Assembly: GCF_040054535.1 (NCBI RefSeq)
Contig: NC_090784.1
Span: 9,549,501-9,613,500, forward strand
Direction of reading: 5' to 3'
DNA: 64,000 bases
DNA from: Antennarius striatus
Lineage: Eukaryota > Chordata > Actinopteri > Lophiiformes > Antennariidae
In this document: piece by piece, positions 24,601 through 39,807 of the stretch
Numbering within the stretch: the first letter of the stretch is position 1
Layout of the letters: every line of letters starts with the position of its first letter
Position numbers and translations under genes: made by a program
The notes under the pieces: generated by a model
The model's database searches: none
What the model was told of the DNA's origin: nothing
The model's input: only the letters and a program-made list of their open reading frames with translations

Positions 24601-27600
24601 ACATAACTGATCTAAAGTAATAAGGTTATGTCTGCTGGACCAGTTAGATGACCAGTATATACTTGTCTGTAGAAATATTTATTTTAGCACTACGTAAAAA
24701 GATCCAATAATGACAAATACCATTTGGTTTGTCTGCAGTCAAATGTGTTTAATGTCCTCCTCCTTAATCAGTGCTTATTCAGATTAAGGAGATTAAACAG
24801 AATTTTAAATGTATGTGTACTACATTTCAAATGAAAGGTAGTGCACATAATGCCATATGGGAAACATATTTCACAAATTTCCCCACTGTGGGACAATAAA
24901 GGATTATTATCTTATTTTATCTACTTTCTTTAGTACTTTTATACATTTTTCCCTGAGTGGAAGATAAGTCGGCTGTTGCTGAATGAATCTCAAAGTAATG
25001 CTTGAGGTGACTAAGGGGTCATGGGAAAAAGCTCTGCCTTGTCGACATTGCCTTGGCAGTGCTGGCCCTGCCTGGTGTGGCACGACTGAACCTGACCAGA
25101 TTGACCTCACTCCATGAGAAGTTGACTGAAATTAATTAGGAGTACTTCAGCAAAGCACAAGGCGAACACCTAAGGGCTGGAGTCTTCTGCATTTAAAGAG
25201 CAGTCCAGCTGTTATTGATATGCAGGTTGCCGTGCTGCGCGGTGTTCACAGTTTTATTATTAAAATTTTAAACCTGCTATTAGATAAACACTAGTACTCA
25301 ATTTGGTTTTCCTCAGGAAATGGTTGAAAGAAGTCCTTATCATAGAATGTATTGATTGTTACATCTACCCTCATACCATGTTTGTCCTTGAACTGTTCGC
25401 TCTGACTTTGACTCATTATTTTCAACCTTTTTGTAAATGGAGACCAGAAAGCTGGCCTCACGCGCCTGCATGGTGGGTGGAGGTTAAAGGTTAGAGCAGA
25501 AACATGTAAGTACAAGAACATAAACACCTCAGGCCGGTCAAGTTGGATTTCAACTGCAAGTTTCTTCTCAACATTTGTCTTCTGCACATCGGAACAAAAT
25601 GTGAGTGCGAGCTGCTTGATGGATCTGGATGCTACAGGCTGTTGATGCTAAATCTTTGGATTCCCTTTCATACAATGGGAATCCAGTTTTGACCAGTTTT
25701 GTCAGGTTGTAGCTTCATCATATCTATAGACGTACTGTATTTTTGACACTTGGGTTTCCTTTTCTTCTTGTCCCATCCATCTTATTTTCCTTGCCTTCTG
25801 TGTTTATTTTTTTAAAGCAGTCAGCATTCCTCAACAGGTATTTGTATGTGAATATTTACACAAGCATTTTACTGCCCTTAGACAGCAAAGAGCTACTTCA
25901 GATACATTATTATGAATGAGATGTCAAAATTGATCTCCCGCCTTCAAAATGCATTATGAATATGCTACCATGTAAGACACAAAATGTCTTCCTCTGCACT
26001 GAATTATCAGTTTTTCAGTGCGTTTCTGCTGCAGGCCTCGAGCTTCCACATTATTGCAGAGATTAAAGCTGATGAATGTGAAAACAAAGTGGATCATAGC
26101 TTCCTCACATAATATCTGTAGCGTCATCCACAATTTGAGCTGAGTTCAAACAGCCTGAAATGTTTTAGATAATGCTGTGATTCAAAGATGGATTGTCAAA
26201 GAGTATTTAGGATCACCTTAGAAACTGTTCATAAAGTGTCAGACACCTTCTAAAAAAGAGAAGAAAAGAAAAGTGTGGGCAGATTCTGCGATCTGTCCAT
26301 CACTGTCAGGCTAACTTTAACCTGCAAGTAGGAGAACACTTTCAGCAGTAAATTAATCTCTGCCAAAGTCAGTTGGGAGAAGAGAGAAAACATTTTTTTG
26401 ATTGACAAAAGCCTTTAGTGGCATTCCCCTTTTTAAAGCCGAGAAAGTGGGAAGAAATCCCTGCTGCCTACATCCAACGTCTTGCAGAAAGATTTTCATA
26501 GAAGATTGTTTTCAAACAACTTTTAAAAAGAGGAAGATATTGTGGTGCTGCATTTAGAATCAGATTGAATGAGCTGTGCTGAGTTGATAAATTTTTTTGT
26601 TGCTATGATACATAACTTCATGTTGACTTCTTAAAAAGAATCTTTGGCAGGTACAGTCGTTTTCTGTTTTTTGGAATGAAAATATTTTATTCTTCTGGAT
26701 TTCACTGGAGAGGCAACAATCTGGGTGAATTCTCCCTTTAAGTCTCCTTTTTGCTCTTTTCAATTGCCAGTTTCATTTTGAACATGACAGTAAATAAGTG
26801 ATATAGTTCAGTGTACAGAATATGGTCTTCCTGTTGGAGTGAAAATATGTTATTTACACTGTCAGTGATGAGCAGAATTCCAGTTATGCTGAATATTTCT
26901 GAACAATTTAGTTTATTTTCAATCCTTTCAAAAGTTTTCTTGGATATGAGGTTTGATTTATTTATGTTGCACAGGTGACATTCTTAGTTCAGCGCATTTA
27001 GTTTTATTCTATGTAGGTTTGGCTTCTCAGACTTATTAACTTGATATAAATTCCTTGTACGTGTTTGGGTCAAAAAAACACATTTGTCTACCATGAGATA
27101 TGTTAATAGGTTTGTTTGTGGGCCCTCTGTCATCAAATTGTACTTTAATAATATTTTATTTGACAAATAGCTCTGTATTAAATATAGCTGCTCGTGTTCC
27201 ACAGCATGTTACAGAATGTAAGATTGAGGGGTGCTTGGTTTGGTTCATTGTCAGCTGAGTGAGGACGGAGTTCAGGGAAGCAGACAGAATGAATGATGAC
27301 AGATGTTTTGTGTTGTACTAATGGCGACTCTGGGATAGATCGTGTCGAGGTGATAACTGAGCCGGCCACCCTGTGCTGCCTGGAGACTTCACTGAAAACT
27401 CGAGACATGAGGAATATTGTGTTTGAAACCGCTGTGCTATCATAGTTTACTGTAACAAACACTCTCCCCATTTAAGTAATCATTTCCTCCATTGTTTATT
27501 TAAAAATGTCTATTATTTAAATTATTGTCATTTTGAAGATCCCCTGAGACCTCGGCCATAATTCAAAGCTCAATAGTAAAAAGTCTATTCCTCTTCTATG

Positions 27601-30600
27601 ACCCAGCAGTCAGTCAGTCATCTTCAGATTACCACCGCTATATATCCGCCGCAGTGGGTCACGGAGAGCCGGAGCCTATCTCGGCAGCATAGGGCGAGAG
27701 GCGGGGGACACTCCAGGCACGATGCCAGTGCACCGCGGAGCCACACACAAAGACACACAACTATGCACACACACACTCATTCCTACGCGCATTTTGGAAA
27801 GGCCAATCAACCTGAAGCGCATGCTTTTGGAGGTGGGAGGAAGAACCGGAGAACCCGGAGAGAACCCACGTAGACGGGGAGAGCATGCGCACTCCGCACA
27901 GAGCGGGACTGGAACCAGGGTCCGCCATGTTGTGAGGTGGCAGCACTAACCACTGCGCCACCATGCTGCCCTGTTAAAAAAAGTGCTGAGTTCAATTAGT
28001 GACATCATTGATTATGTGGAAAAGAAAATAGGTGTTAAACAGGCGGTCATAATTTAAGGGAAACGGCAACTGATGCTGGCTATGCATTTGTCCTTGATAA
28101 ACAAAAGTAAAATGGTAAAATGGGTCGTTCAAGTCATTGTTCAGAAGAAGAGTGTTCTTTGTTTAACAAATTAATAAAAGAGGGGTAAACCTATAAAGAA
28201 GTGATAAAAACGGTAGGCTGAAAATACAACTAAAAGGACATCAAATGCTTTAAAATGGCAGCCAAGACCAGGAAGACGAGGGAGAAAAAGAAAAACAACT
28301 ACTCAAATGTTTTTGAGAATAACCAAAATGGCAAAGGCCAATGATCAGCTCGAGGTTCACAGAAGATCTAAGGTGGCCTGTGAGTCCTGGAACAACCAGG
28401 TGACGTCTATGTAAATCAATGCTACCAGTAAGAAGCCCCAGCAAAGTCCCATTGTTTAAAAAAAAAGATGTGCTGAAGCTGATAAAACTTTCCAAAGAAC
28501 ACACTGACTGGGTTAAAAATAAATATTTTGTGGACTTTGAAAGTCAGATTGTTCTTTTTGTATCTATGGGCCGCAGACAGTTTGTCAGATGACCTGTACA
28601 CACGGAATTCAGCCACAGTACAAATAGGACAGGTGAATCATGGTGGTGCAAGCAACGTAATATGGGGATACGTACTATAGTGTTGGTCCTATTCATCTCA
28701 TTTCAGTTTGAGTACATCAGAATACTTGAAGTAATCATATTGCCTTATGCTGAAGAGGAAATGCCCTTAGGTGTTTCAGGAAGACAATGACCCTAAACAC
28801 ACCATGGAGCGTGCAAAATCATGGTTCCAGGCAAACAAACTTCAAGCACTGGACTGGCCAGCACAATCCCCAAACCTTAATCTCATAGAAAACTTGTGGG
28901 CTGACATCAAAAATGCTGTTTGTGATACAAAACCAAGAAATGCAGAGGAATTATGGAACCCAGTACAATTGTTGTGGGCTGGAGTTCCTGTTGACCGCTG
29001 CCAGAAGTTGGATGACTTCATGCACCATAGATGTGCTAAATATTAGTTTATGAATCTCAGGAAAGTTTCATCTTGAAGCATTTTTTAGTTTATACAGTAA
29101 ATTTTTTAGTCTGTAAAGAAAGATCCCAACACTGCTAGTTTGTGAACATTATCTCTTGACTTTCTGTAAAATATTATTTGATTCAATTACTTTTTCCAAG
29201 TTCCTTGCTTTAAAGTAGAATATGCAGTGTCCCTAGTGCATTTGTGTAGTTTAAATAAATATTAACACACACACATAAGCAAGTTTAAGAGATAAAATCA
29301 AAGAAAGATTTTATGTGGGCGTAAATATTTATATCAGTATCTCCCAGAATTAACTTATTCTGTGCTGGCCACTGTCACTGAATGCTTAACAAGTCATTTC
29401 TTTTTCAAATGAGCTCTGAGTACGCATGGAGCTTCAACTTCACAAGTTACCTCTGGCAGTAAGTCAATCAAAACTTCACAGTTGGAGAGCAGTGGAGGAA
29501 AGACATTTTCCCAGAAGAATAAACGTCAGAGAACAAGCACTTTTTGTCCAGGCTATACATAGCATATTAACTATAGGACAGTACAGTATATACAGTGTAT
29601 GTGCATGTGCATACACACCGTCAACTATAAAGCCATTTGCCTGAGTGAATTTGAGAGCAGAAACTTTACAGCTGTTTGACATTCTGTAACATTCTAGTAA
29701 TCTTCAAAGTCAAAGAGTTTTGTCTCTGTTCTACGTAACACAGCAGCTAACGTTCGCCCATCTCTTCTGTTATACTGACTGCAAAAAGATTGTGTGGAGT
29801 ATGACCTAAAGATTTTAAATGGCTTTTCTTGGTTTTGTGACTTTTTTTTCTCATGTGTGTATCTCTTTCTCATAGCATGTGTCAGAGTTATGCTTTGATG
29901 GCTTTTCTCTGCGCTCTCCGGTTCATCAAATGTCCGGGTCCAGTCTCTTGCAGGCTCCTTACATCGCTACAGATCACCAGCTGCAGTCTGAGGTTAGTCC
30001 AGAGCTCTTCATTTCCTCTATAAGTTTTCTTTAATCTGTTGTTGAATTTAAGACTTCGCTTTGGGTTGTTTTCTTAGGAAACATTTTTTGAACTTCAGCG
30101 TTACAAACGTTGTGTTTTGTGAGTGGTTACTGAAAAAAATTAAGCTTATTTTGTTTTCTGAAACCTAATCTCTATCCCTTTTCATTTCCATCAGCATGTC
30201 CTGTGCATAACAGGAAGTTGTCTACTCACATCTTAAATACAGCCGGCACGTACTTGTAATGCCAAATATTAAATTCTTAAAATTGTTGAAGGCAGTGTTG
30301 AAAGGGCTTTTATCAAAGTGATTGTTCCAGTTTAAAAAACTACTTTCAAAGGAGAAGGGAAGAGAACCTTCCTAATCTTGACCCTTATATAGTTCTAGGA
30401 TACTGATGAAAATAAGTGCAATGAGCACCCTGACACATTGGTGCAAAATTTCAAAGTTAATTTTTTTATATCTAGGAACTGTAAAGAACATGACGTGTGG
30501 TTTCCATAATGAATAGGTTGTGACTGCAGGCAATCTGTGTGAAGGCGTCTGTGTTAGTTTCTTCAATCAATTCAGTTTTCTCTTAATTGTCACCACTTTA

Positions 30601-33600
30601 TATCCGGGGTGAAGGAAGTTGATGTACCCCCTTGTAATCCTCCATATAAAGATCAGAATGATTGAATGTTTCTCTAGCTGGTTAAATAGTCTGTGGGTGC
30701 AACAGCAGCTCTGTTGGAATCTCTGAGCAAATCAGAGACGTATGGATCAATTCACTAGTCAGAAACCAAGTATGTTAAAGCTGAATCGTATTCAACTATT
30801 CCAAGCACCTCAAGCAACCAAATTCATGTTTATTTTAGCCAGACTGTTGCATTGTGGTTTCAAAACTGATTATTTCCTGTATATTTTTATCCACCGTTAG
30901 AGTGCTGTAGGCTCTTCACTTGATCTAAAAGTTGTTAAAAAAGAAACCTTATTCAAAAAAATGTGGTATTTGAGGTGGGATGAAAGGATGAATTTATTCA
31001 TGATGATATGATCTTAGCTTTTGATTGACAGGATGAAGAGTAGTTTGAATGAGTTTTCTTTGAGGGCAGAACTGTTCATTTCACCCATTTCAGCCCATAT
31101 CTTACCTACTGGCTAGAGAGTTGAGTTGTGTCTCATCACTTAATAATTTCTGGTTGCCAGGAGATCAACAGGGTTACTGGTTGCCCTTTTATCGCACCGG
31201 GGAATCTTTGACTAAAGGACTCTTACATCAATCGCTAAATCAAACGTATTTTATTTGCCAGAGTTTCAGCTTGTTGTACCTCATAGCCAGAAAATGGTAC
31301 TCAAATCTAAGTATGTAATGTATGTAAGCAGTGATATGCTTCTACTTTTGCACATCCATCTTTCACCAGACTTTATGTACTGTACTCTTTCAGGAGGGCA
31401 AACCTCACCTTCAATTTTTGCCGAGTTGCAGTTTTTACAAATCAATCAACACATTTCCCTTCCATTTACGAGATTTTGTCTTCAACGGGTTTTTATTGAA
31501 ATGGTTGTTATTTTGTCAAGAAGTAATGTTAGTCATTAGTGTTTGAGAAACCCGATTTGAGCTACTAGCTCACCAAGCAGTGTGTCTGCAGTGTGCATGA
31601 AATGTTGAGTAATAGTAAATGTTTCATATGACATTGTGCCAGATCATTTCTACAGTTGTTCTTAATTACACATCAGTTCTCTCTGTGTTTACAAGTTAGA
31701 ACAGCATCACAGAACCAATAGAGTGGCTTTTAGATCGCTGGTTGTTTTCTTTCTTTTTTAATTGCTGAATATTTACTTTGGGAATAATTACTCTCTCTAG
31801 TATGTGTGTTTGTTGTTGGTAGTTGAATGTTGTTATTGTAATGTGTGTTCTGTAATATAGTTGTATTATTAGGCTTTTCATATGGATTAATGTTCTTAAG
31901 TATAAAACCCACACATGAGTCATGCCCAGGAAGATATGGACTGATGTAAGGGCTTTAGTGCATGCACACGCATGCACACACACACACACACACACGAACT
32001 CCGCACAGAGCGGGACTCGAACCCGGGTCCGCCATGTTGTGAGGCGACAGCGCTAACCACTGCGCCATGTCAGATGGTTTTGACTTCCTCCTGTTATAAT
32101 GAGCACATGAGGCAAGTAGGACAATTACAGGTTTTTAATATGTAGCATTTTTTCATTTGGCCTACAGTGTGTTATACCTTGGTATGAATGAATACTTGTT
32201 CCTGATTGGACAACGATTAGTTCCAGTGAAACTGTTCACTGTTACCTTGACATTATAAATAAATTACATTTAAAAAATGGGTTCCTCAGTCTCTCATCCT
32301 CATCCTCACCACAGGATGTTGTGTGTAAATGAAGGTGCAAGCAGAATACACTGTCCATCTGAATTGACTGTGGTTTTGCAGGTTATTACACAAACACTAA
32401 TCTGATCTCACTCCTCAGTTTTTATTCCACTCCTTAATTTAGACTGCAGCTCAACATAAATATGACCTGTTGGATATTTTTGAAAATTTTGATTTAAAGA
32501 CATTACCATGGATCAATGTGGGATTGATACACTAAATACATATATTTGGTGTATTTATTGTAATTAACTTGCTGGCATCAGCTTCCTGGTTCATAGTTGA
32601 GCCTCAAGTTGCTTTGTAGGTTGTTCCTGTTAAGGAACACCTAGTTGGACATTATCCCTTAGGTAAAAATACAGATGTGCTCCTTCTTTTATTGGAAGGA
32701 AATCTTTATCCCTGAGCTCTTGAGATTTCAGTCCTATCTATGGATCAACCTCTGAACTGGTTGGGTAAATTATTTCAATCAAATGCTCTTAGGTTGTATA
32801 TAAATCTTCAAATTGATAGATGGATTTCAACTTCTGAAGCTTTTTGCTCATTACTTTTTGTGATGTTGGTTTGTGTAATACAGGCTCTTTTTTAATCATT
32901 CCATTATTTGTGTGCTTTTTTCTTCATTCTTTCTGTTCCTCTGTTTACAGGTCTTCCATTACTATACACAAGTTTTGGATTTGATCCAACTGTTTGATCT
33001 ATCAAAACTGCCCAGCTATATGATGTCTGGAAACCTATTTGAACTGTATCCTCATTTCAGTTGTTTGTATGGTGTGTTGTTAATATTTATACGTTTCTTG
33101 AAAAAACAAAGTAAGTGAATAAATCCACTTGTATAAACCATCTTGAGATTGAACGTCAGATAGCTGTAGTGAAATTAGACAAAGAAGTAACTGAGTCAGA
33201 AGCATAATGATTTCACATACTGTAGTTCATTCTAAAAGGAGAAAACAAATACTGTACAACTCACAATAGACAGCAGGTGGCGAATCCAGTTTAATGACAA
33301 TGTAATGAATGTTCACAAAGCAAAAACTGAATTCAAGTTTAGTCTCAAGTCTTATGAGAGCAGATAATAAAATAACGTGTGAGATTGAAGTTTGAGTCAA
33401 GTCTAAGACTTATACCTGAATCCTCATCTACTGCACATTCTTCACCGTACTGTATTGTTCCTTCACCAACAAACAGAAGATTTTTTGGGAAGTCAGTGAA
33501 AGCCAGACTTCTGTTTGACCAGCTGAGGTCACTGCGTGAAAAGGTAACATCCTCTGAACTCTAATTTGAAGATATAAATCAATTGTCCATAAAACATTGT

Positions 33601-36600
33601 AATTTCCACTGAAGTAAATTAATTGCTTTTGATTTAGATTTGTTTACTTCAGTCCCCAGTCAAATACAAAGAGTACATACAGTATATTAGAGGATGCGTT
33701 TAAAATTAATTTGTGTGATTTATGGGATTGTGTTTACTGCATTTCAATTACCAGGTTGGAGCATTGTTCTGCCTCGCTTGTACAGTCACCCCCAACGCCC
33801 AGCCTTCAGCCAACCAGCTCAGCTCTCAGCGCTGGAAAGAGTGTATTGTCAGGAAACCACAGTCCTTAATCGGTTTGGCTGATTTTTATCTTCAAGTCCT
33901 TTTCATCACTTATTAAGTAGAGTTGAACTGCAAAACTTTCTGTGGGGAACTTTGATTACAAAGACTATACTGATGATCCACTGCTGGGAAAGTAAATTTC
34001 GGTGTGGGACTTAATCTGTTAGAAAATGCTAAAAATGTACTTCTAAGACAAGATATAACCGATAAATTCATTCACTTTAGGAAACTGTATGCAGTAAGAA
34101 CTGGACATTGGGAGTACAAAATGTTAACCGAGTATGATGTATAACAAAGATAGAGTAAAAATGTATGGATAAAATAATCAGAATTCACAGTACAATTTTC
34201 ATTGCAGTGGTAACTCATTGAAGAAAGCAGGGTTAAAACTACTGTATACTCATTGCAAACAGATTTCATTAAAGGACAAAAAAGTATACCGTAGTACTTT
34301 ATTTCGTGCCATCACTCGTAAGTCAAACAATTCGTAACTTAAATAAATTTTCCCCATTTTAATTTACTAAAATCATTTCAATCTGTTCCAGCCTTGTGAA
34401 AAAGCCCCAAGCTCCTTTAATTTCTGAGAAAACAAATCGTTTTATCAACCAAGACATTACCTGTCCATGATAAGTTACATAAACAATGATAAAGTCTGAA
34501 AAGAAAGTCACAGGAACACACAAGCTATATCTTGACTCTGCCAACAAGGTCTCAGCAGATGTTGTGTTCATCCACCAACACATGGTAAAGATGGAGATGT
34601 GGTCTCAGCTGAGGTTGTATCGATCCGCCAACTAGCGCTGGAGTCCTGAAACATGGCTAATATCTCAGATTTTTGCTCATCTGTCGAACAAAAATATGGG
34701 CAGAGCGATGGCTCGTATCTCAAAAAACTTGTATGTCAATCAGCTTGTATCTGTGACAAAATAGGAATACACTAGGTACTACTCTATTCCTATTTTGTCA
34801 GAGATAAACTTAATCTAATCTATGACCTGTGTGCACCCTGTAGCGCCTGATGTAGAGGTAAAAGGTGAGACTGTTCACTACTTCCTGCTGGTCCAGGGCT
34901 CTGACGACATTGAGGGTGAAGCCTGCTGGGTCAGGATGTTATACCCAGACAATCAAATCAATGGGGCAGCTGCCATGGAAACAGTCTCTGGGTTGCTGAG
35001 AGGAAAATCTCTGACATCATCAGGTACATTATGTCCTGCTGTGGTTTAAATTGTTTTGTGTTTTTGTGTTGTGTGGTCTGATGCCAGTTTATAAAAACAC
35101 TTAATTTGCAGCATCGTGGATTTGACGACCAGCTCAAATGAGGAAAAGAAAATGCAAGTTTTTAAAAGTAAATTATGTTACAGGGGATTTTAAAGTCTGA
35201 AACATTGTTTCCCCCCCAAAAATGTTTTTGTTACTCCAGTAAATATTGTATATCTGAGGAATATTTGACAGATCTGCCAAACTTGAATTTCAAGTACCAC
35301 TTCATTCATTAGTCTACTTGAAGACGAGATGATCGTAATCATCTCATCTTCAGCCACTTATCCGAAATATGGGTCATGGGTTATGCTGGAGCCTAACCCA
35401 CCTAACTATGGGCAAGAGGTGGGGTTCATCCTAGACAAGTCACCAGCACATTGCAAGGCAACAAGTAGACAAGCAAACAGCACAAGCCACCCTGCTAATC
35501 CAATACAATGTGTTGAATGTAAACAAAAGATGCATTCAATCAGTGATTGAAGGGTCGCTCATTAATAGATGGACTGGGCAGGTACCAAAAATAACTGAAA
35601 GGAATTATTGCACGTTACTTGTATTGCATTGCTGGAGGTATGAAAAGTCCGTTCTGTTATGTGTTGTTGAGAGTTCAGTGTGCTCACTGCTTTGGGCAAG
35701 AAGCTGTTTCTGAGTCTATTAGTTGGGGTTTTATATGACCTGCAGCACCGACCTCAGGTCAGCAAGTTGAACATGTGGTATCCGGAGTGGGATGGGTGTC
35801 CGACTATGTTAGCAGCCCTGCTTAAGCAGCGAGAGCTGGCAGTGTCGTCCAGGAAGAGCAGAGAGATGTTGTGTCTGTACTTCAGTCATCTTGAGCAGTG
35901 CAAAAAGCAAATAAAATACAGGACTAAGGTAAGTGTGAAAAAATGGTGTAAACTAAAAATCATTTCAAAAACAAAAAACAAACTTTCACACATTTAGGGA
36001 TGTTGTAGACTTGTAATCAGATTTACTAATTATACCAAGCAGGTGTTAATGATCATTTATTTTGTATAAAGGCTAAAAAATATTATCTGAGACAGACAGA
36101 CAGACCTTTAAACTTAAAACTGGGTGAGGAACAGCCAACCTATGCTACCAAGGTGAAGATGTGGAGGATAGTTTGATGTCACAGATCATAAACCATAGGA
36201 AGACTGAGCACAGCAACAAGACACAAAGTAGTTCTGCTGCATCAGCAAGGTGTCTCCCAGGCAAAGATTGGGTTAGAGAATAATGAGTGTCTGTAGGCAA
36301 CGGAAAAGCAAGGTGGAGGTGCTGGCAAGTTTGTTTAATGGTGTATTGAATGCCAAGAAATTCAGGCATTCAGATATTTATCCATCATTCAGTAACACCA
36401 AAGAGACTTCTTCTTGGGATCAAATTTAGACAGAGATAGAGATAGAACATGGTTTGTAAAAGTTTTATGCCAAGATTCTAAGAAGTGTGTCAAAGCTATG
36501 GCTAACACATAAATATTTGCGACCATGCCGTTGAATGAGTCAAATCAGTAGTCCAAACTACAATAACTCTGTTCTCATTTGTTTTAGACAGCAACATGCT

Positions 36601-39600
36601 GTTCACACGTCTCTTTCTTACTGCTTCACAGAAAATGCTTTCTGTAATCAGATTTGAAGAACACTCTGTTGAGGTTTTAGGAAGGCTAGCAGTAATCTGT
36701 TTCCTTTCTGTAAAGAAAAGCCCTTCAAGCGCTTGATTTGCCTGAAAGCAACTCCTTGGCTTGATTGGAGTGAAAATCTGTCTGGCTTCATTGAGAAATC
36801 GAGGGGTGGTAAATTTTTATCAGGCACCATCCGGTCTCAAGAAAACATGGCCACATATCTCTAGTTTGCTACCCTTTTCTCCTGTCTTCCCTGTTTCTTT
36901 ATACTTACAACCATCTCTCTGGAATGGAAAGAAGGGATTGAGAAAGTCTATCGAAGGGACAGGTGGATTCCCAAGGATAGAAGTGAAGAGGAATGAAGTG
37001 AATGTATAGATGGATAATGTAGAAAATGGATGCATGATTGAATTAAGATTTTGACTGGTTATGACTGACTTGAAGGACAGCTACAATATTTAGAGTTCAC
37101 ATTTTTGTGTGTGTTTTTTTATAATCTTGCATCTCCTGTCAAAAGTCCTTCATTGTTCTTTTGCTATATGTGATATTCAAAAAACCTGCTGTGGTGTTTT
37201 CCTCTTGACAATTCCTGCTTTTAACATTTTATACGACCTTCAAAAGACATTTTGGAGATACTTTACATTGCAGTTGCATACTATAAAAGGTGCCCTAAAT
37301 GCTGCAATGACACCTCATGAACAGTTTATAGTAAACATCAGAAGTCTTAAAAGCACCTCTGAGCTCTAACATCAGAAACAATCATCCATAGAAAATGTTA
37401 GAAATGTTCTATCCACTGATGTGTTGTTTTTTTTTAACAGAAGGTGTTGTCAATGTTCTCCACCCTCTGCCATGTGTCCAAGGAGCGGACCTACAGAAGA
37501 GGGAGAGCAAACTGGCCGAGATCCAGGCATTTGTCATTATAGAATATCTCAGTAAGTACTGCAATTTATGAAGTACAGTAAGTACTTTTATGTCAAAGTA
37601 ATTATATAGTTCCAAACAAAAAGCAGGACATGAACATGATGAACCTACTTAAAATCAATGCTGCTTGTTGTAGTTGAACAGATTGCATCACCAGTATCAA
37701 TGTAATGGCAAAGCCAGACCAGCAGTGTTTGGTTGCAATGTATTATGGACAGGTTAGTTTCATTTAGTGATGCACTGGTACAAAAAATCAAGATATTTCA
37801 AACTAAAATTAGGAGTCAATCTGCATAAATCCAAATCTGAGACCTAGAAAAAACAGACAGAAGGAACTTATCAACCTTAGAGGCCACCCCGAGCTTCCTG
37901 ATCAGTTTGAACTTTCAGCCTTCAGCAGTCTGCTGCATAGAAACGGAGCTTAAGTATCATTATTTTACTGACTCACATAATGTCCTCTTGGCTGGTGCAG
38001 ATAGTGAAACACTCTTCGAGTGGAGCTAGATTAAAGGAAGTAGAATGGAATTCTTCAAATATGGGGGAAAGCAATAGGACTGTTCTTTGAAATGGCCGTG
38101 AGCAGAATGAAGCTTCCTGACAGACCACAGGCCTTTATGAAATTCATTGCAATATCTTCTGACTTGGCATTAAATTGGGAAAAGTCATCCTCATAAAGTG
38201 CAATAGTTAAAAGTACTATTTGAAGTTTTCTCATTATGTGAAGTGTGTGTACAGTATGTGTGCACTATCATGGTCTGTCTTACAAGCACTCATTAGTCTG
38301 TCTGATAAGTATTCAAGCATGCATGTACCAATGACTTAATGCAACATATTTTTCATTTCCACTTGGTATCTTAACTTACAACCAGTTAGTAATGAAACAT
38401 AATGTCACAAATTAAAAATCCAAGTTAAAAGAGTGAGTGAATTAATTTCAGGTTAAAGTCACAATGTATTTTTCTCCAAAAATCTTTTTATCATATACTG
38501 TATTTGAGAGCCCTGTCTCCTAAAGTAAAGTACCCAGAGAAACAGTTTAATTTGGTCAAGAGCAGAATTACATACAGTATATATTACAGATATATATTAT
38601 GTATATTATGTATATATTATTCTAGATCGTTTTATTTATTCTTTTTTTTCTGAGACCCAAGAATAACATACAAGAAATGAGGATAACCATTCAAAAAATG
38701 TTTTTAGACTTTGATGTTGTCCAAAATGTCACATTTTATCATCTTTGAAAGACGTTAGCAGAATTGTGTGCAAAAGATAGAATACCACCCCTGTAATCTG
38801 AGATGTTGTCAACTGATGTCGTGCTTCTGTTTGTGTGCTCAGAACAAAGAGACGCAACAACATCTGAAACCGATATACCTGTAAATGACCTGAAGCTGCT
38901 TCTCAATATGACCAGGGAGAAATACCTGAAGATGACTGACTCTACTCAGCCCTCGACTGCCTCCCATGTGACAGATGAGGTTGAAAGCACGTCCGCCAAC
39001 AACTCCGGTATTAAATTGACAGAAATTTTATTTAATTAAATTTGACATTCACTCTTTATGACTCAGTTCTTCCATTGTGTTTTGAAATGCTACTATATGC
39101 TATAATACCATGTTAATGTACTGTAATGGGAAGAACTAGAATTATTCCTTCTTGGGACTGCTCATGTATTATTCCAAAATGATTACTTACTTTTCTAGAC
39201 TTGCTTTCAGAGCTTTTAATTAGCCCAAGTTAATTAAAAGCTCTGAAAATAGTAGAAATTTAGAAAAGGCCTTTTTCAAACATGTTATTCAATAAAATAT
39301 GCCAGTATTTTTTATTAATTTACTGTTACAGTGATGTGTGTACTTTTTATAATGAAGTAATAAGGTGCACCATAATTAAGTGTCATTTTACTTGATCTTA
39401 AGGTATACACAGTATAAGAAGAAATATTTTTTATGATGTGTGCGAAAATTCTGATATGCCTTCAAAGAAACTGCTGTCTGTTCAACATTTTTACCAAACA
39501 CGCATTCTGACTGTCACACAGTACTCACTTCTCACACAGCAGTGAAGAAGCATTCAGTTTACACATATTCATGAAATGTCCATTTTAAGAAACAGTACCA

Positions 39601-39772
39601 GCAAATATTTAACAAAACATTTTAAGCAACACTTTGAATCCTAGCCGGAAACCAGAGCTAAATGTGCAGAGTGTGTCATGCTGGATTTAACTCTGGGCTT
39701 ACAGACCTGCATATCAAGTAGCTTTCACAGCATAAATAATTCCTGCATTAAAATTTCCTGTGGTCATTTATT

Positions 39773-39807
<35 letters not shown>

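Noticed and set aside
31996..32070. Candidate tRNA gene from good A and B boxes
   Set aside because: The flanking bases do not close an acceptor stem, and the same head occurs in the longer SINE copy at 27.9 kb.
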